From: Candidatus Obscuribacterales bacterium
GTDB lineage: Bacteria; Cyanobacteriota; Vampirovibrionia; Obscuribacterales; Obscuribacteraceae
Direction: 5' to 3'
NCBI GenBank assembly: GCA_019745415.1
Contig: JAIETF010000044.1
Coordinates: 1-55,232 of the forward strand
Length of the DNA: 55,232 nt
Shown: positions 32,152 to 41,552 of the stretch, one piece after another
Layout: every line of letters starts with the position of its first letter
How positions within the stretch are numbered: the first letter of the stretch is position 1
The notes under the pieces: generated by a model
Database searches by the model: none
Told to the model about the DNA's origin: nothing
Seen by the model: the letters and a program-made list of their open reading frames with translations, nothing else
Program-made: the position numbers and the translations under genes

Positions 32152-34230
32152 CTAGTTATTACCTGGTTTGCGCAATTGCTGCGCTCTTTCATGTAATACT
32201 TTTAATTGATCTCTCAGGTCGGCGGCCCGCTCAAAATCAAGTTCTCGGGCGGCGTCCTTCATTTCCTTTTCTATACGCTTTATAGCCAGCAACAGATCTC
32301 TTTGCGATAGCTCAAGCACAGCCTCGGGTATAGGCTCTGGACGACTGCCTTTGCCTCCCTTCTCTTTACGCTTCCTCTTGACATTTGCTTGTTCAAGTTC
32401 CACTTCTTCACTCTTACCGCGCAGAGTGTCAAGCAAGATATTGGAAGAATGTTTGACGATTGTGCGAGGCACAATACCGTGTTCTTGGTTGTGAGCCATT
32501 TGCAAGGCTCTTCTTCTTTCGGTTTCACCCTTGGCTTTGATGATTGAATCGGTCATTTTGTCTGCGTACAAAATCACCTTGCCTTCAGCATTACGAGCGG
32601 CTCTACCAATTGTCTGAATGAGCGAGCGTTCCGCTCTGAGAAAGCCTTCCTTGTCTGCCTCCATGATCGCAACCAGCGACACTTCGGGCAAGTCCAAGCC
32701 TTCTCTTAAGAGGTTGACACCGACCAGAACATCAAAAACACCTTGCCTGAGGTCGCGCAAAAGCTCAACTCTCTCAATTGCTTTGATGTCTGAATGCAAC
32801 CACTTAACCTTGATGCCCAGCTCGCTTAGATAATCGGTCAGGTCTTCAGCCATTCGTTTTGTCAGGGTTGTGACCAGCACTCTCTCATCTTTTTTACTGC
32901 GCTCCTTTATTTCGCCAATTAAATCATCTATCTGCCCTTGAATCGGACGAATCTCCACTTCCGGATCGACCAGACCGGTTGGTCTGATGATTTGCTCTAC
33001 AACATTTTGTGAAACAGAAAGTTCCCAGTCACCGGGAGTGGCTGAAACAAAGACAACTTTTCCTACCCTTTCGAAAAACTCCTCCGGGGTGAGCGGTCTG
33101 TTATCGCGAGCACAGGGCAGTCTGAATCCATAATCAATGAGAGTATCTTTGCGGCTGCGATCGCCGTGGAACATCCCTCGCAACTGAGGCACGGTCACAT
33201 GTGATTCGTCAATAAAAGTAATGAAGCCGTCTCTGCCGTATTTCCTGACAAAGTAGTCGATGAGCGTCTTGGGCGGTTCACCCGGCTTGCGCCCTTCTAA
33301 AATGCGCGAATAGTTTTCGATGCCGTTGCAATAACCCACTTCTTTCAACATTTCGATATCGAAATTGGTGCGCTGTTTGAGACGATAGGCCTCGACCAGT
33401 TTACCTTGGGAAGCCAACTCGCCGAGCCGCTCTTCAAGCTCTAGTTGAATTTGTTTGACCGACTCTTCTATTTCGTTCTCGTCGGCTACATAGTGTTTAG
33501 CAGGATAAACTCTAATGCTCTCTAGAATCTCCTCAACTTCGCCGGTGACGGGATTTACCTGGGTGATACGCTCTACTTCGTCCCCAAAAAACTCCACTTT
33601 GATGATGCGCTCTTCATAAGATGGATAAACTTCTAAAATCTCGCCGCGGGCTCTGAATCTAGATCTTTCCACCACAAGATCATTGCGATCGTAGTGAATC
33701 GAAACCAGCTTACGCAAAATATCCTGTCGGTCATACTCCACCCCGACTCTCAGTTCGAGAGCCGCCGAAAGATAACGTTCAGGCACGCCTAGACCGTATA
33801 TGGTAGATACCGAACCCACAACCACTACATCTTCTCTTTCCCAGAGAGAACGGGTGGTTGAATGTCTGAGCCTGTCTATCTCATCATTGATGCTGGCTTC
33901 TTTCTCGATAAATGTATCGGTAGATGGAATGTACGACTCGGGCTGGTAATAGTCGTAGTAAGAAATGAAGTATTCAACTGCGTTATCGGGGAAGAACTCT
34001 TTCATTTCATTGCAGAGCTGAGCGGCTAAAGTCTTGTTATGAGCAAGAAGGAGCGCCGGCATTTTCGTCTCGGCAATGATGCTCGCCATGGTCATGGTCT
34101 TGCCTGAACCGGTGACGCCCAAAAGGGTCTGATAGCGAGTCCCTTGTCTGAGACCGTCTGATAGTTTGTCGATTGCCTGAGGCTGATCGCCGGCAGGCTT
34201 GAAGCTGGAGACTACCTTGAATTCCGGCAT
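32152..34230 (-). CDS. uvrB: Excinuclease ABC subunit B
   Basis: Damage-verifying helicase-like subunit of nucleotide excision repair. Counting from the ATG at 34230 it has 692 residues. The start reads [20 protein letters not shown] as in other UvrB proteins. The P-loop is [12 protein letters not shown] near 40-51 and the beta-hairpin region has [15 protein letters not shown]. Helicase motifs and a C-terminal UVR motif ([20 protein letters not shown]) are present. The frame is open to 34356, but that extension is basic and overlaps tatA, so I reject it. It starts 19 bases after the tatA stop, so the two probably share a transcript. Confidence 0.97.
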   Translation of the reverse strand: MPEFKVVSSFKPAGDQPQAIDKLSDGLRQGTRYQTLLGVTGSGKTMTMASIIAETKMPALLLAHNKTLAAQLCNEMKEFFPDNAVEYFISYYDYYQPESYIPSTDTFIEKEASINDEIDRLRHSTTRSLWEREDVVVVGSVSTIYGLGVPERYLSAALELRVGVEYDRQDILRKLVSIHYDRNDLVVERSRFRARGEILEVYPSYEERIIKVEFFGDEVERITQVNPVTGEVEEILESIRVYPAKHYVADENEIEESVKQIQLELEERLGELASQGKLVEAYRLKQRTNFDIEMLKEVGYCNGIENYSRILEGRKPGEPPKTLIDYFVRKYGRDGFITFIDESHVTVPQLRGMFHGDRSRKDTLIDYGFRLPCARDNRPLTPEEFFERVGKVVFVSATPGDWELSVSQNVVEQIIRPTGLVDPEVEIRPIQGQIDDLIGEIKERSKKDERVLVTTLTKRMAEDLTDYLSELGIKVKWLHSDIKAIERVELLRDLRQGVFDVLVGVNLLREGLDLPEVSLVAIMEADKEGFLRAERSLIQTIGRAARNAEGKVILYADKMTDSIIKAKGETERRRALQMAHNQEHGIVPRTIVKHSSNILLDTLRGKSEEVELEQANVKRKRKEKGGKGSRPEPIPEAVLELSQRDLLLAIKRIEKEMKDAARELDFERAADLRDQLKVLHERAQQLRKPGNN

Positions 34231-34249
34231 TTGCTTAGACAAGTTTACT

Positions 34250-34552
34250 CTAGGTCTCGCCGTCACTGCCGCTATGCGGCACTGTGGCTGCTTTTTCCTC
34301 TGTCTTGACGCTAGAACCAGCTGGCGCCGAGGACTTTGGCTGGGCCTCGTCGGCATTGACAGTATTCTTCGAGGCAGTGTCGCGCTCGCGGTCTTTTATA
34401 GATGTAACATCTTCCTGAGCGTCAGTGAGAGCTTTTTTGAAATTACCCAGACCCTGCCCCAGAGACTTGCCAAGTTCGGGCAGCTTCTTAGGGCCGAATA
34501 CCAGGAGTGCCACTCCTAGAACAATCGCCACATCAACTGGACTGCTGAACAT
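34250..34552 (-). CDS. tatA: Sec-independent protein translocase subunit TatA/TatE
   Basis: Pore-forming subunit of the Tat system, which exports folded proteins. 100 residues: one short membrane helix (about 7-19, [13 protein letters not shown]), the hinge [20 protein letters not shown] typical of TatA, an amphipathic helix, and a charged tail. I chose the ATG at 34552, with GAGAGG 7 bases upstream, over the GTG at 34567. TatA is preferred over TatB because the hinge is GPKKLPELG and the amphipathic helix is short. Neither tatC nor tatB is in the window. Confidence 0.9.
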   Translation of the reverse strand: MFSSPVDVAIVLGVALLVFGPKKLPELGKSLGQGLGNFKKALTDAQEDVTSIKDRERDTASKNTVNADEAQPKSSAPAGSSVKTEEKAATVPHSGSDGET

Positions 34553-34632
34553 GTTAGATCCTCTCACTCACCCTGATATTTTTCTATCTGTTATAGATAG
34601 TAGCACACCCTCTTTACAGTCTAATTTAGCTA

Positions 34633-36225
34633 TTACTCAGGCTTGGGGGCGTCTTGGGCGCCGTTGGAATAATTGACCAAGGGAGCTTTAAGCAACTCTC
34701 TAAACTTCTTTAGCTTGAATCTGTCGCTCATTTCGGCAGCGAAAGCCTGCATATAGACATAGTCAGGCACTATGCCTTCAGGCTCGAGATGAGCCAGTAG
34801 GGCACCTTGGTCTGTGGTTGTATCGATTGAAGTATTGGGTCGGTTATTGACGAAGTTGGCTAGATTCATGGCCGCAATGGCAGCTACATAGACAGGGTCA
34901 GGATTTAACCTGAGCCACTTTACCTTATTGGTGAGAAAAGAGTTGTAGAGGAAAGTGATATGCGGGTGGTCGATTTGCTGTTGATTGTGGTCAACACTGC
35001 TGGCAAAAATACCAACCATAAGCTTGGGGTATTTGGCTGCCACTTGACCGACATAGAGCGAGCCGTCTCGGTTGGCGAAAAATTCTTCCGATTCGCTCAC
35101 AGTGCCGACATTAGCCGGCCAGGGTCCTTTGAAGACGGCTAAGCGTTCGCAGGCCGCCGCCACCTGAGGAGGAAAGAACTGTTTGGTCAGGGCTACATCA
35201 AGAGAAGAGTTGAAGGCAAATTCTTTTGATTCTTCCCATTGTCCGTTTTCATTTTCGTCAAAGAAAAGTACGCCCTTGAGACCAGGGGTGCCTCTTTTGG
35301 TGCCGGTGAGACGGTTGGGGCGGCGAAAACCCTGGGGAAGCCAACGCAATTTGCGATAATCAACCACTAGATTGCCCGAGGAGGCTGAACCCTCGCGGTA
35401 ATGTTTGTTGATTATCAAATCTTGCTGAGAACCCAGATTGGATGGATGGAACATTGAACCAATCGGGCTTTCATAAAAGGCCAGCCAGGTGATAAAGCCT
35501 AGATCTTCCGGATACTTAGCTAGTGCTACAAGGGCTTGGTTGCCGCCATTATCCCAACCCAAGATACCGATATTGTCCGAGAGTGGATGGGGCGCGCCGG
35601 ACTGCTTACCCAGATCGGCAATGAATCTGCCCTTGTAGTCTGGTTTCTTACCTCCGGCAAAAAGCAGAACATCGCGCAGGGCTTCCACCGAAAGTGCACC
35701 GCGGTTGTCGAACGTGCCTTTGCTGCCGAACTTGGCACTACCGCCTCCGGGAAAGGCAAAACGAACTTCGATGAGCCCTACCTGGGCCATGTGCGTGTTG
35801 AAAGACAAACCGTCGGCGCCTTCGCCGCCCGGAACCACCACCACCACTGGTGCGCCCTCTTCGTAACGGGCTTTCTCTCCATAAATTAAATTGACCGCCA
35901 ACCCTTGTCCTTCGCAGGTCTCGGAGGGCACATAAGTGCTGACCGAATTTTCTTTAGCCAGGGGCGGTGTGCGCAGACTCTCTGGGGGTAAGTCCATCCC
36001 TTTAGCCCTAGCGGCGCCGACTTCTATTGATAAACCGGAAGAAAACCCTGAAGCTAATTTGACAGAGCCGGAGCAGAAAGTCAGAACAAGAAGAGAAAAA
36101 CTGAGCAGAATCTTTCTAATCTTTCTACCACCAACCCAATTGGGTTTGAGCGCCTCATCGAGGCAGTCCGTTTGCTTAGTCTTGTTTCCTAGTAGGGTGC
36201 GGCTTGGTCTGATGGTCTTAAACAA
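34633..36225 (-). CDS. Secreted alpha/beta-hydrolase-like protein with aspartate at the nucleophile elbow
   Basis: 530 residues. A membrane segment (about 38-52, KILLSFSLLVLTFCS) gives a signal peptide or anchor after a 37-residue basic start. VVVVVPGGEG (127-136) looks like the oxyanion strand of an alpha/beta hydrolase. NIGILGWDNGGNQALVAL (about 218-235) has the shape of the nucleophile elbow, but with Asp225 where serine hydrolases have Ser, as in haloalkane dehalogenases and epoxide hydrolases. FFDENENGQWEE (321-332) resembles a calcium loop. Histidines suited to catalysis occur in SVDHNQQQIDHPH. No family name is justified. It lies between glyS and tatA on the same strand, 65 bases before tatA. 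Confidence 0.6.
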   Translation of the reverse strand: MFKTIRPSRTLLGNKTKQTDCLDEALKPNWVGGRKIRKILLSFSLLVLTFCSGSVKLASGFSSGLSIEVGAARAKGMDLPPESLRTPPLAKENSVSTYVPSETCEGQGLAVNLIYGEKARYEEGAPVVVVVPGGEGADGLSFNTHMAQVGLIEVRFAFPGGGSAKFGSKGTFDNRGALSVEALRDVLLFAGGKKPDYKGRFIADLGKQSGAPHPLSDNIGILGWDNGGNQALVALAKYPEDLGFITWLAFYESPIGSMFHPSNLGSQQDLIINKHYREGSASSGNLVVDYRKLRWLPQGFRRPNRLTGTKRGTPGLKGVLFFDENENGQWEESKEFAFNSSLDVALTKQFFPPQVAAACERLAVFKGPWPANVGTVSESEEFFANRDGSLYVGQVAAKYPKLMVGIFASSVDHNQQQIDHPHITFLYNSFLTNKVKWLRLNPDPVYVAAIAAMNLANFVNNRPNTSIDTTTDQGALLAHLEPEGIVPDYVYMQAFAAEMSDRFKLKKFRELLKAPLVNYSNGAQDAPKPE

Positions 36226-36330
36226 GGTCTACCTATCTTGATTGATTTTGGACAAACTAAACTAAGTTAACAGGCGTGAAAGCGTCTCAATTGTTCCGGC
36301 ACTATTGATTGCTTTTAGTTAACTTGTCAA

Positions 36331-38499
36331 TTAATTAATCAAAGACTGCAGCTTGGTGAAATCACCAAGTCGCTTCAGCCATTTGTCGATGTTCTTGAGA
36401 ATACCGTGGCGGTTGGCTTTCTTGACCGGATCTTGGTCATTTACCAAGATTTTGTCGAAGAAGGCATCGACCGGACCGGATAGTTCGCCAAGCATGGCAA
36501 GCATCGACTGAAAATCAGCCTTGCTGGACAGTTTCACACCTTCATCCAGTTTTACTTTTTCTTTAAAGGCTTGCCACAGGGCTTTTTCTTCCGGCTCACT
36601 GAGCTTATCTTCGATAACTTTGTCGCCGCTATCGCTCTTGAGAATATTGCCTACACGCACGCCCATTCTAATCAGACCTTGATATTTAGGATCGGCAAGC
36701 AGGTCATCGAGCACCGCCAGTCTTACCTTCAATGAAGCTATGTCGGAAAGCGCTCCGCAAGATAGGGCGCAGTCGGTCACTTCTCTGGAGTAGTTGAGGT
36801 CGAGTAGCTTCCCTTTCAATCTTTGTTCCAAAAAGTCTAGAACCTCGCGCTCTACTGCCTCGCCATTCCCAGAGTGATTGGCCAGGGAGTATTCGGATAG
36901 AAGGAACTTGATCAAGGCTTCTACATCTACCTGACGGTCACCTAGGCCGTCAAAGAGAATATCCACTAAACCTTGAGCAGAGCGCCTGAGAGCATAAGGA
37001 TCTGATGAACCGGTGGGCTTTTTGCCGATGGCGAAAAGTCCGACGATATGGTCAAGTTTGTCGATGAGACCAGCCATCTGTCCGATTGTGTCGGCTGGGA
37101 TAGAGTCATGACTGCCTCGGGGAGAATAATGCGATGCTATGGCCCGAACAACGGCGGGGCTCTCTCCAGCGCTTGTTTGTCCAGAAGCGGAAGCTTTTGC
37201 TGCGCTCTTGGACGCATACCAAGATCCGACAAAACCCTGCAATTCAGGTAGTTCGCGTACCAAGCCGGTGACTAAGTCTAGTTTCAAGAGGGCGCAAGCT
37301 CTTTTCAAATCGGTAGCTTCAGCACCGCGGGCCACACCAAGTTCAGCCATCTTTCCAGCTAGTCGAGTCATGCGCTCAGTCTTGTCCAGGTAGCTACCCA
37401 ATCCTTCTTGGTATGTCAACTTGGCAAGATTTTCTCTGCGATCTTCCAGATTCAGCTTGGCATCATCAAAATAAAAGAACTTCCCATCGGCCAGCCTGGC
37501 ACGCAAGACTCGCTCGTTGCCTTGTTTGATTTTCGCTTTGGCATTTTCTCGGTCATTGTTTGAAATCGTGATGAAATGCGGTAACAGCTTGTGATCGATT
37601 TCTTCCTCGTTAACCTTTTCCAGTTTGGAAACTGGGAAATACCGCTGGTGGTGCACCATAATTGTTTCGATGAGCATCGAGGGTAGTGCCAGATACTCTG
37701 CTTCCAGATCTCCCACTACAGCTTTGGGCCATTCGGTCAGATAAACGACTTCGTCCACTAAGCTCTCGTTTAGCTCAAGTCGCATGGCGTAGCCGTTCAA
37801 CTCTGAGGCTCTCGCCTTTACCTCGGCCACTATCTTTTCGCGGCGTTTGTTCTGATCAACCATGACAAAAGCTTTTTCAAGCGTCGCTTCATAGCTGTCA
37901 ACATCTTTAATTTCGACAGTCTCAGGTTTGAGAATGCGATGCCCAATTGAGTTGCGACCGCTCTCAATACCGGCTATGTTGAAGGGTACAACTTGGTCAT
38001 CCAAAAGTGAAACAAACCAGCGCAGAGGGCGAGAGAACTTCATTGTGGAATTGCCCCAGCGCATCAATCTCTCACCTGAGATTTGTCCAATAACTTTCTC
38101 GATTATTTGAGGCAAAACCTGAGCAATTGGTCTGCCTTGATTGACCACTGTGGCAAATAGATACTCGATACCGCCCACGGTTTCACGTTCTAATTCTTCT
38201 ACTTTGACACCATTGCGAGAGGCAAAACCTGTCGCTGAACCAAGCGGCTTGCCGCTCTCATCGAAACTGTTCTTGAGTGGCGGTCCTTTTACTCTCTTAC
38301 TTGTAGTTTTCTGTTCGGGCGCTATATCTTTGATGATTGCCGTTAAACGTCTGGGCGTAGCTAAGGTAGTGATGCCGCCAAATTCAATATGGTTCTCGTT
38401 CAGTTCGGTTTTCAAGAAATTGCCAAGACGTTCCATAGCCTCTGGAACAAATCCGGCAGGCAACTCCTCCACGCCAACTTCTAATAGATAATTCGACAT
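36331..38499 (-). CDS. glyS: Glycyl-tRNA synthetase beta subunit
   Basis: Beta subunit of the bacterial alpha2-beta2 glycyl-tRNA synthetase, needed for tRNA binding and charging. 722 residues, slightly longer than usual (about 690). The start MSNYLLEVGVEELPAGFVPEA is the family hallmark. MRWGNSTMKFSRPLRWFV (about 152-169), FFYFDDAKLNLEDR and DPYALRRSAQGLVDIL also match. A small Ala/Ser-rich insertion lies near 428-444 (SKSAAKASASGQTSAGES). The alpha subunit gene glyQ is not adjacent. Divergent from the WG-repeat gene with 91 bases between. Confidence 0.96.
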   Translation of the reverse strand: MSNYLLEVGVEELPAGFVPEAMERLGNFLKTELNENHIEFGGITTLATPRRLTAIIKDIAPEQKTTSKRVKGPPLKNSFDESGKPLGSATGFASRNGVKVEELERETVGGIEYLFATVVNQGRPIAQVLPQIIEKVIGQISGERLMRWGNSTMKFSRPLRWFVSLLDDQVVPFNIAGIESGRNSIGHRILKPETVEIKDVDSYEATLEKAFVMVDQNKRREKIVAEVKARASELNGYAMRLELNESLVDEVVYLTEWPKAVVGDLEAEYLALPSMLIETIMVHHQRYFPVSKLEKVNEEEIDHKLLPHFITISNNDRENAKAKIKQGNERVLRARLADGKFFYFDDAKLNLEDRRENLAKLTYQEGLGSYLDKTERMTRLAGKMAELGVARGAEATDLKRACALLKLDLVTGLVRELPELQGFVGSWYASKSAAKASASGQTSAGESPAVVRAIASHYSPRGSHDSIPADTIGQMAGLIDKLDHIVGLFAIGKKPTGSSDPYALRRSAQGLVDILFDGLGDRQVDVEALIKFLLSEYSLANHSGNGEAVEREVLDFLEQRLKGKLLDLNYSREVTDCALSCGALSDIASLKVRLAVLDDLLADPKYQGLIRMGVRVGNILKSDSGDKVIEDKLSEPEEKALWQAFKEKVKLDEGVKLSSKADFQSMLAMLGELSGPVDAFFDKILVNDQDPVKKANRHGILKNIDKWLKRLGDFTKLQSLIN

Positions 38500-38590
38500 A
38501 TTTCCCCAGCTCTTGATTTGGTGACCTTGGACAAGGCGCGCTCTAAAGCTTATTATTTAAACTGGTAGTTCGGTAATCTTTACAGGCAAT

Positions 38591-40090
38591 ATGTCGCAAA
38601 AATTCAAGGCAAAAGAACACAGGCTGGATATTTCGATGAAATCTCTTGGCAAGAGCAAGTCCATTCCCAATAGGGTCGTTAAGGGCTTTCTAACGACAGT
38701 CTTATTGGCAAGCTTGACTGGATGCGCCGGCAAGAAAGAAGAGCCAGCCATTCAGGCTGCGCCTGAACTGGGACCGAAGTGGGGTTTCATTGACCATACC
38801 GGCAAGTTTGTGATCAAACCTCAATTCAGAAGGGTCTTCTCTTTTTCCGAAGGACTCGCGGCTGCCGACCTCTCTGCTCGTTGGGGCTTTATAGATAACA
38901 CCGGCAAGTTTGTTATCGAACGGGCCTACGAAGATGTGCATCCCTTTAATAAGGGATACGCTGCAGTTAAGGTCTTTGCCGGCAAATGGGGCTTAATCGA
39001 CAAGACCGGCAATATGGTTGTGGCGCCAAAATACGAACAACTTGGAGATTGCGGCGAGGCTTCCACGCCCCTCGAGCCTGTCGATCTCATCTATTGTCCC
39101 TTTAGAGAGGGCGGTAAGTGGGGTTATATCGACCTGCAAGGTGATCCAAAGATCGAAGCTAAATATGAGAATGTTGAGCCTTATTCAGAAGGCTTTGCTG
39201 CAGTTTCGCAACTTGGCAAGTGGGGCTTCATCGACAAAGAAGGTAAGCAGATTACCGAGCTTAAGTTTGATCGAGTGAAACCCTTCCGTGACAGAGTGGC
39301 GGAAGGTTATTTTGGCGCCGATTTTGTCATCATCGGAGATATCGGAACTATATCAATGAGCGATCCGCTCAATTCGCGCTCGTTCTTCCATGATGGTCTG
39401 GGGCTATCGCTCAAAAAGGGCAAATACGGCTTTATGAACAAAGCTGGAAAAACAGTGATCAAGAGGCGCTTTACTTATGCTGAAGATTTCTCGGAAGGAC
39501 TCGCTGTTGTAGCAGTAGGAAATTCTCGCCGCGGCTTTATCGATACAACCGGTCAACTGGCTATACCACCAGTTTTTGACGAGGCCCATTCCTTTGCCGA
39601 GAAATTGGCTGCTGTGAAGATTGATTCCAGGCTAGTCGGTGATGACGGCAACATTTCAGCAACTGCGCTAGAAGAGGCAAGGAAAAACGATCCACATGCT
39701 TCCATGACTGCCTCCACTTCAGCGACTGGAGCTGATACCGCAGCTAGCACAAGTGGCGGCACCGGAGCCACTTCCTCTGATGCCTCCGGCACCGGTGCAG
39801 CTGAGGGCCAGGATAAAACTGGTGCTCAATCTGATACTCAAGGTGATGCCCAGGCTGACGCCGTTAAGGAAGAATCTAAAGGTAATTCAAAAGCGGTAAA
39901 CCCGGTGGCAGCCGGTAAAGAACCTGCAAAAGATCCAAGCAAAGAAGTACCAAAAGAAGTATCTAAAGACCTAGATAAAGAGGCAGCAAAAGACTCTGGC
40001 AAAGAAGTCAAAAAAGAAGCACCGAAACAGGCGCCTAAAGAGACATCTGCTGACAAAGTCAAAACAGAAAGTAAGCCTGCCGGCAAGTAA
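38591..40090 (+). CDS. WG-repeat lipoprotein with Lys/Glu tetrapeptide-repeat tail
   Basis: 499 residues. A lipoprotein signal ends in LLASLTGC (lipid-carrying Cys near residue 45). If translation began at the ATG at 38636 the signal would be of standard length, so that start is a serious alternative. About seven WG repeats follow (KWGFIDHTGKFVIKPQF, RWGFIDNTGKFVIERAY, KWGLIDKTGNMVVAPKY and so on, to about residue 345), predicted beta-rich binding modules. The last 145 residues are low-complexity: Ala/Ser/Thr/Gly, then a (KExx)n tail encoded by 12-bp repeats. It is likely a cell-surface protein held to a membrane; the ligand is unknown. Confidence 0.85.
   Translation: MSQKFKAKEHRLDISMKSLGKSKSIPNRVVKGFLTTVLLASLTGCAGKKEEPAIQAAPELGPKWGFIDHTGKFVIKPQFRRVFSFSEGLAAADLSARWGFIDNTGKFVIERAYEDVHPFNKGYAAVKVFAGKWGLIDKTGNMVVAPKYEQLGDCGEASTPLEPVDLIYCPFREGGKWGYIDLQGDPKIEAKYENVEPYSEGFAAVSQLGKWGFIDKEGKQITELKFDRVKPFRDRVAEGYFGADFVIIGDIGTISMSDPLNSRSFFHDGLGLSLKKGKYGFMNKAGKTVIKRRFTYAEDFSEGLAVVAVGNSRRGFIDTTGQLAIPPVFDEAHSFAEKLAAVKIDSRLVGDDGNISATALEEARKNDPHASMTASTSATGADTAASTSGGTGATSSDASGTGAAEGQDKTGAQSDTQGDAQADAVKEESKGNSKAVNPVAAGKEPAKDPSKEVPKEVSKDLDKEAAKDSGKEVKKEAPKQAPKETSADKVKTESKPAGK
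39917..40048 (+). repeat. 12-bp coding repeat, eleven units, in the WG-repeat gene
   Basis: Eleven units mostly of the form AAAGAnnnnnnn run in frame and encode KEPA, KDPS, KEVP, KEVS, KDLD, KEAA, KDSG, KEVK, KEAP, KQAP and KETS. One unit begins AAACA. The KEVP and KEVS units match, on the protein level, the antisense reading of the gatA repeat. Confidence 0.85.
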
Positions 40091-40203
40091 TTGGCAAATA
40101 GATTATGTCGGTTGCTAAGAGAAGTTGGCGAATCGATCTTCTAGGTGTCTCTTTTCAACTGCGGTTACATGGTTGGTTTTTTGCCGGAAATTTTAGTGAG
40201 CCC

Positions 40204-40237
40204 TTTGTCTTTAAACCGATATCGGTTTAAAGACAAA
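40204..40237. repeat. Dispersed palindrome, copy 3 (perfect 34-mer)
   Basis: A perfect 34-base inverted repeat is centred between 40220 and 40221: core AAACCGATATCGGTTT with arms TTTGTCTTT and AAAGACAAA. It lies between the convergent WG-repeat and ferredoxin genes, so unlike copy 2 it is not at a promoter. Confidence 0.9.
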
Positions 40238-40302
40238 ATCAAAGTAGACCCTTTTCTAAATACGCAAGTCAAGATCAAGACATCTTGGCAACCGCTGTGA
40301 CT

Positions 40303-40629
40303 TTACTTGATCTTCTTAGTCTTATCCAGCCGACCAGAACCATCATATAAAAGTCGTTCGAGAGGCTTATCTCCAATTAGATGCTCTGTCACCAGTTGAG
40401 ACACATCATCGCAGCTTACATGGGCATACCAGACTTGTTCTGGATACACGACCACCATCGGGCCATGCCCGCATTGGTCAAAGCATCCAGCCTTGTTTAC
40501 TCTGATCTTTCCCTTCAGTCCGTTATCAAGTACGGCTTGGCGCAGGACGCTGCAAAGCTCTTCACCGCCCTGTTCAGCGCAAGTCTTGCCCATAGTGCAA
40601 ACAAAAACGTGCTTTTCAAAGACTTTCAT
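40303..40629 (-). CDS. Thioredoxin-like (2Fe-2S) ferredoxin
   Basis: Small electron carrier of the thioredoxin-fold [2Fe-2S] group, as found widely in cyanobacteria. Likely cluster ligands are Cys11 and Cys17 (VFVCTMGKTCAEQGG) and Cys49 and Cys53 (AGCFDQCGHGPMVVVYP). The VWYAHVSCDDVSQLVTEHL segment also matches the family. Length is 108 residues. The redox partner is unknown. It stands alone on the minus strand, divergent from rplJ with 361 bases between, most of which is the rplJ leader. Confidence 0.88.
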   Translation of the reverse strand: MKVFEKHVFVCTMGKTCAEQGGEELCSVLRQAVLDNGLKGKIRVNKAGCFDQCGHGPMVVVYPEQVWYAHVSCDDVSQLVTEHLIGDKPLERLLYDGSGRLDKTKKIK

Positions 40630-40861
40630 TTGATAAAACTCATGATCATTGACGTAACACCTACTTTATATCAGCATTCTGGCGCTTGACGAAACTGAAT
40701 AATCTGGCGAGAATGAGCCCTCGATATATGTTAGAGGCATTATTGTTTCTGGCTATATTGTTAAGACCGCAGATAGCTCGGCATCCGTAAGGATTTAATG
40801 GTAACACCGGCTTTAGGTCACAATCATCGAGCAGTCGTTAGCGAATTCTCGCTTTGTGATC

Positions 40862-40939
40862 CCCGGTCTGGTTCCTTTAAAAAGGAAGACTGGGATTTTT
40901 TATTTCCAGCAAGTCTTCTTTCTTAAAGGAACCCGACCA
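40862..40939 (+). promoter_or_regulatory. rplJ leader with attenuator (L10-leader type)
   Basis: CCCGGTCT and TCCTTT at about 40863-40878 pair with AAAGGA and AGACTGGG at about 40882-40894, followed by ATTTTTTATTT: a strong intrinsic terminator 90 bases before rplJ. The same 5' strand, GGTCTGGTTCCTTTAA, can instead pair with TTAAAGGAACCCGACC (about 40924-40939) with one mismatch, which would break the terminator. Mutually exclusive hairpins before rplJ fit autogenous control by the L10-L12 complex, as known for L10 leaders in other bacteria. Upstream, 40690-40860 may hold the protein-binding part. TTGACG at 40686 is a possible -35. Confidence 0.7.
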
Positions 40940-40990
40940 AGGCGTTCTTAAGTACCGTATCCCCGAGATAGCAATCTCTAAGGAGGCCTA

Positions 40991-41515
40991 ATGCCAACTA
41001 AAGAACACAAGGCCGGAGTAGTATCCGATCTTGATCAATTCTTTGCTAACGGCAAAGTGGCTATTGTTGCTGATCTCAGCGGCTTTACGGTAGCAGAACT
41101 GACTCATTTTCGTCGTTCCCTTGATAAAGCCAATGCTAAGGTCAAAGTAACGAAAAATACCCTGGTTAAAATCGCCAGTAAGAACACTGAGTTTGAGGCT
41201 ATCGAAAAGCTAGCTAAAGGACCTACAACCGTTGTGGTTGGTTATGACGATCCTGCTGCTCCGGCAAAAGCCGTTGTTGAGACTCTGAAAGGTCTCAAGA
41301 AAGGCTCAGTCAAGGGCGGCGTTCTGGAAGGAAAATGTCTCTCTAAAGAGGAAGTTAAAGGCTTAGCCGAACTCCCCTCCAAAGAGCAGCTTCTCTCTTC
41401 CATCATGGGTGGTCTGGATTCCGGCGCCAGAGGCATTGCCGGTATCTTCGAGGGTCTGATCAGAGACATTGCCCTTTTGACCGAAGAAGTCGCAAAGAAA
41501 CAAAACAACGCTTAA
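40991..41515 (+). CDS. rplJ: 50S ribosomal protein L10
   Basis: Stalk-base protein that binds 23S rRNA and carries L12 dimers. 174 residues of normal length. The N-terminal rRNA-binding domain has FANGKVAIVADLSGFTVAEL and LRRSLDKANAKVKVTKNTL-like sequence. The C-terminal helix (about 150-165, GIFEGLIRDIALLTEEVAKK) is the L12-binding part. GGAGG lies 5 bases before the ATG. It precedes rplL by 37 bases. The rplK-rplA pair that usually lies upstream is absent here, so the stalk genes form their own unit. Confidence 0.97.
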   Translation: MPTKEHKAGVVSDLDQFFANGKVAIVADLSGFTVAELTHFRRSLDKANAKVKVTKNTLVKIASKNTEFEAIEKLAKGPTTVVVGYDDPAAPAKAVVETLKGLKKGSVKGGVLEGKCLSKEEVKGLAELPSKEQLLSSIMGGLDSGARGIAGIFEGLIRDIALLTEEVAKKQNNA

Positions 41516-41552
41516 TTGCTTAATTTGAAATGAAAATTGGAGAATAAACTAA

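Noticed and set aside
34231..34356. N-terminal extension of UvrB by 42 residues.
   Set aside because: It is basic, unlike any UvrB start, overlaps tatA, and the ATG at 34230 gives the canonical [17 protein letters not shown] start.
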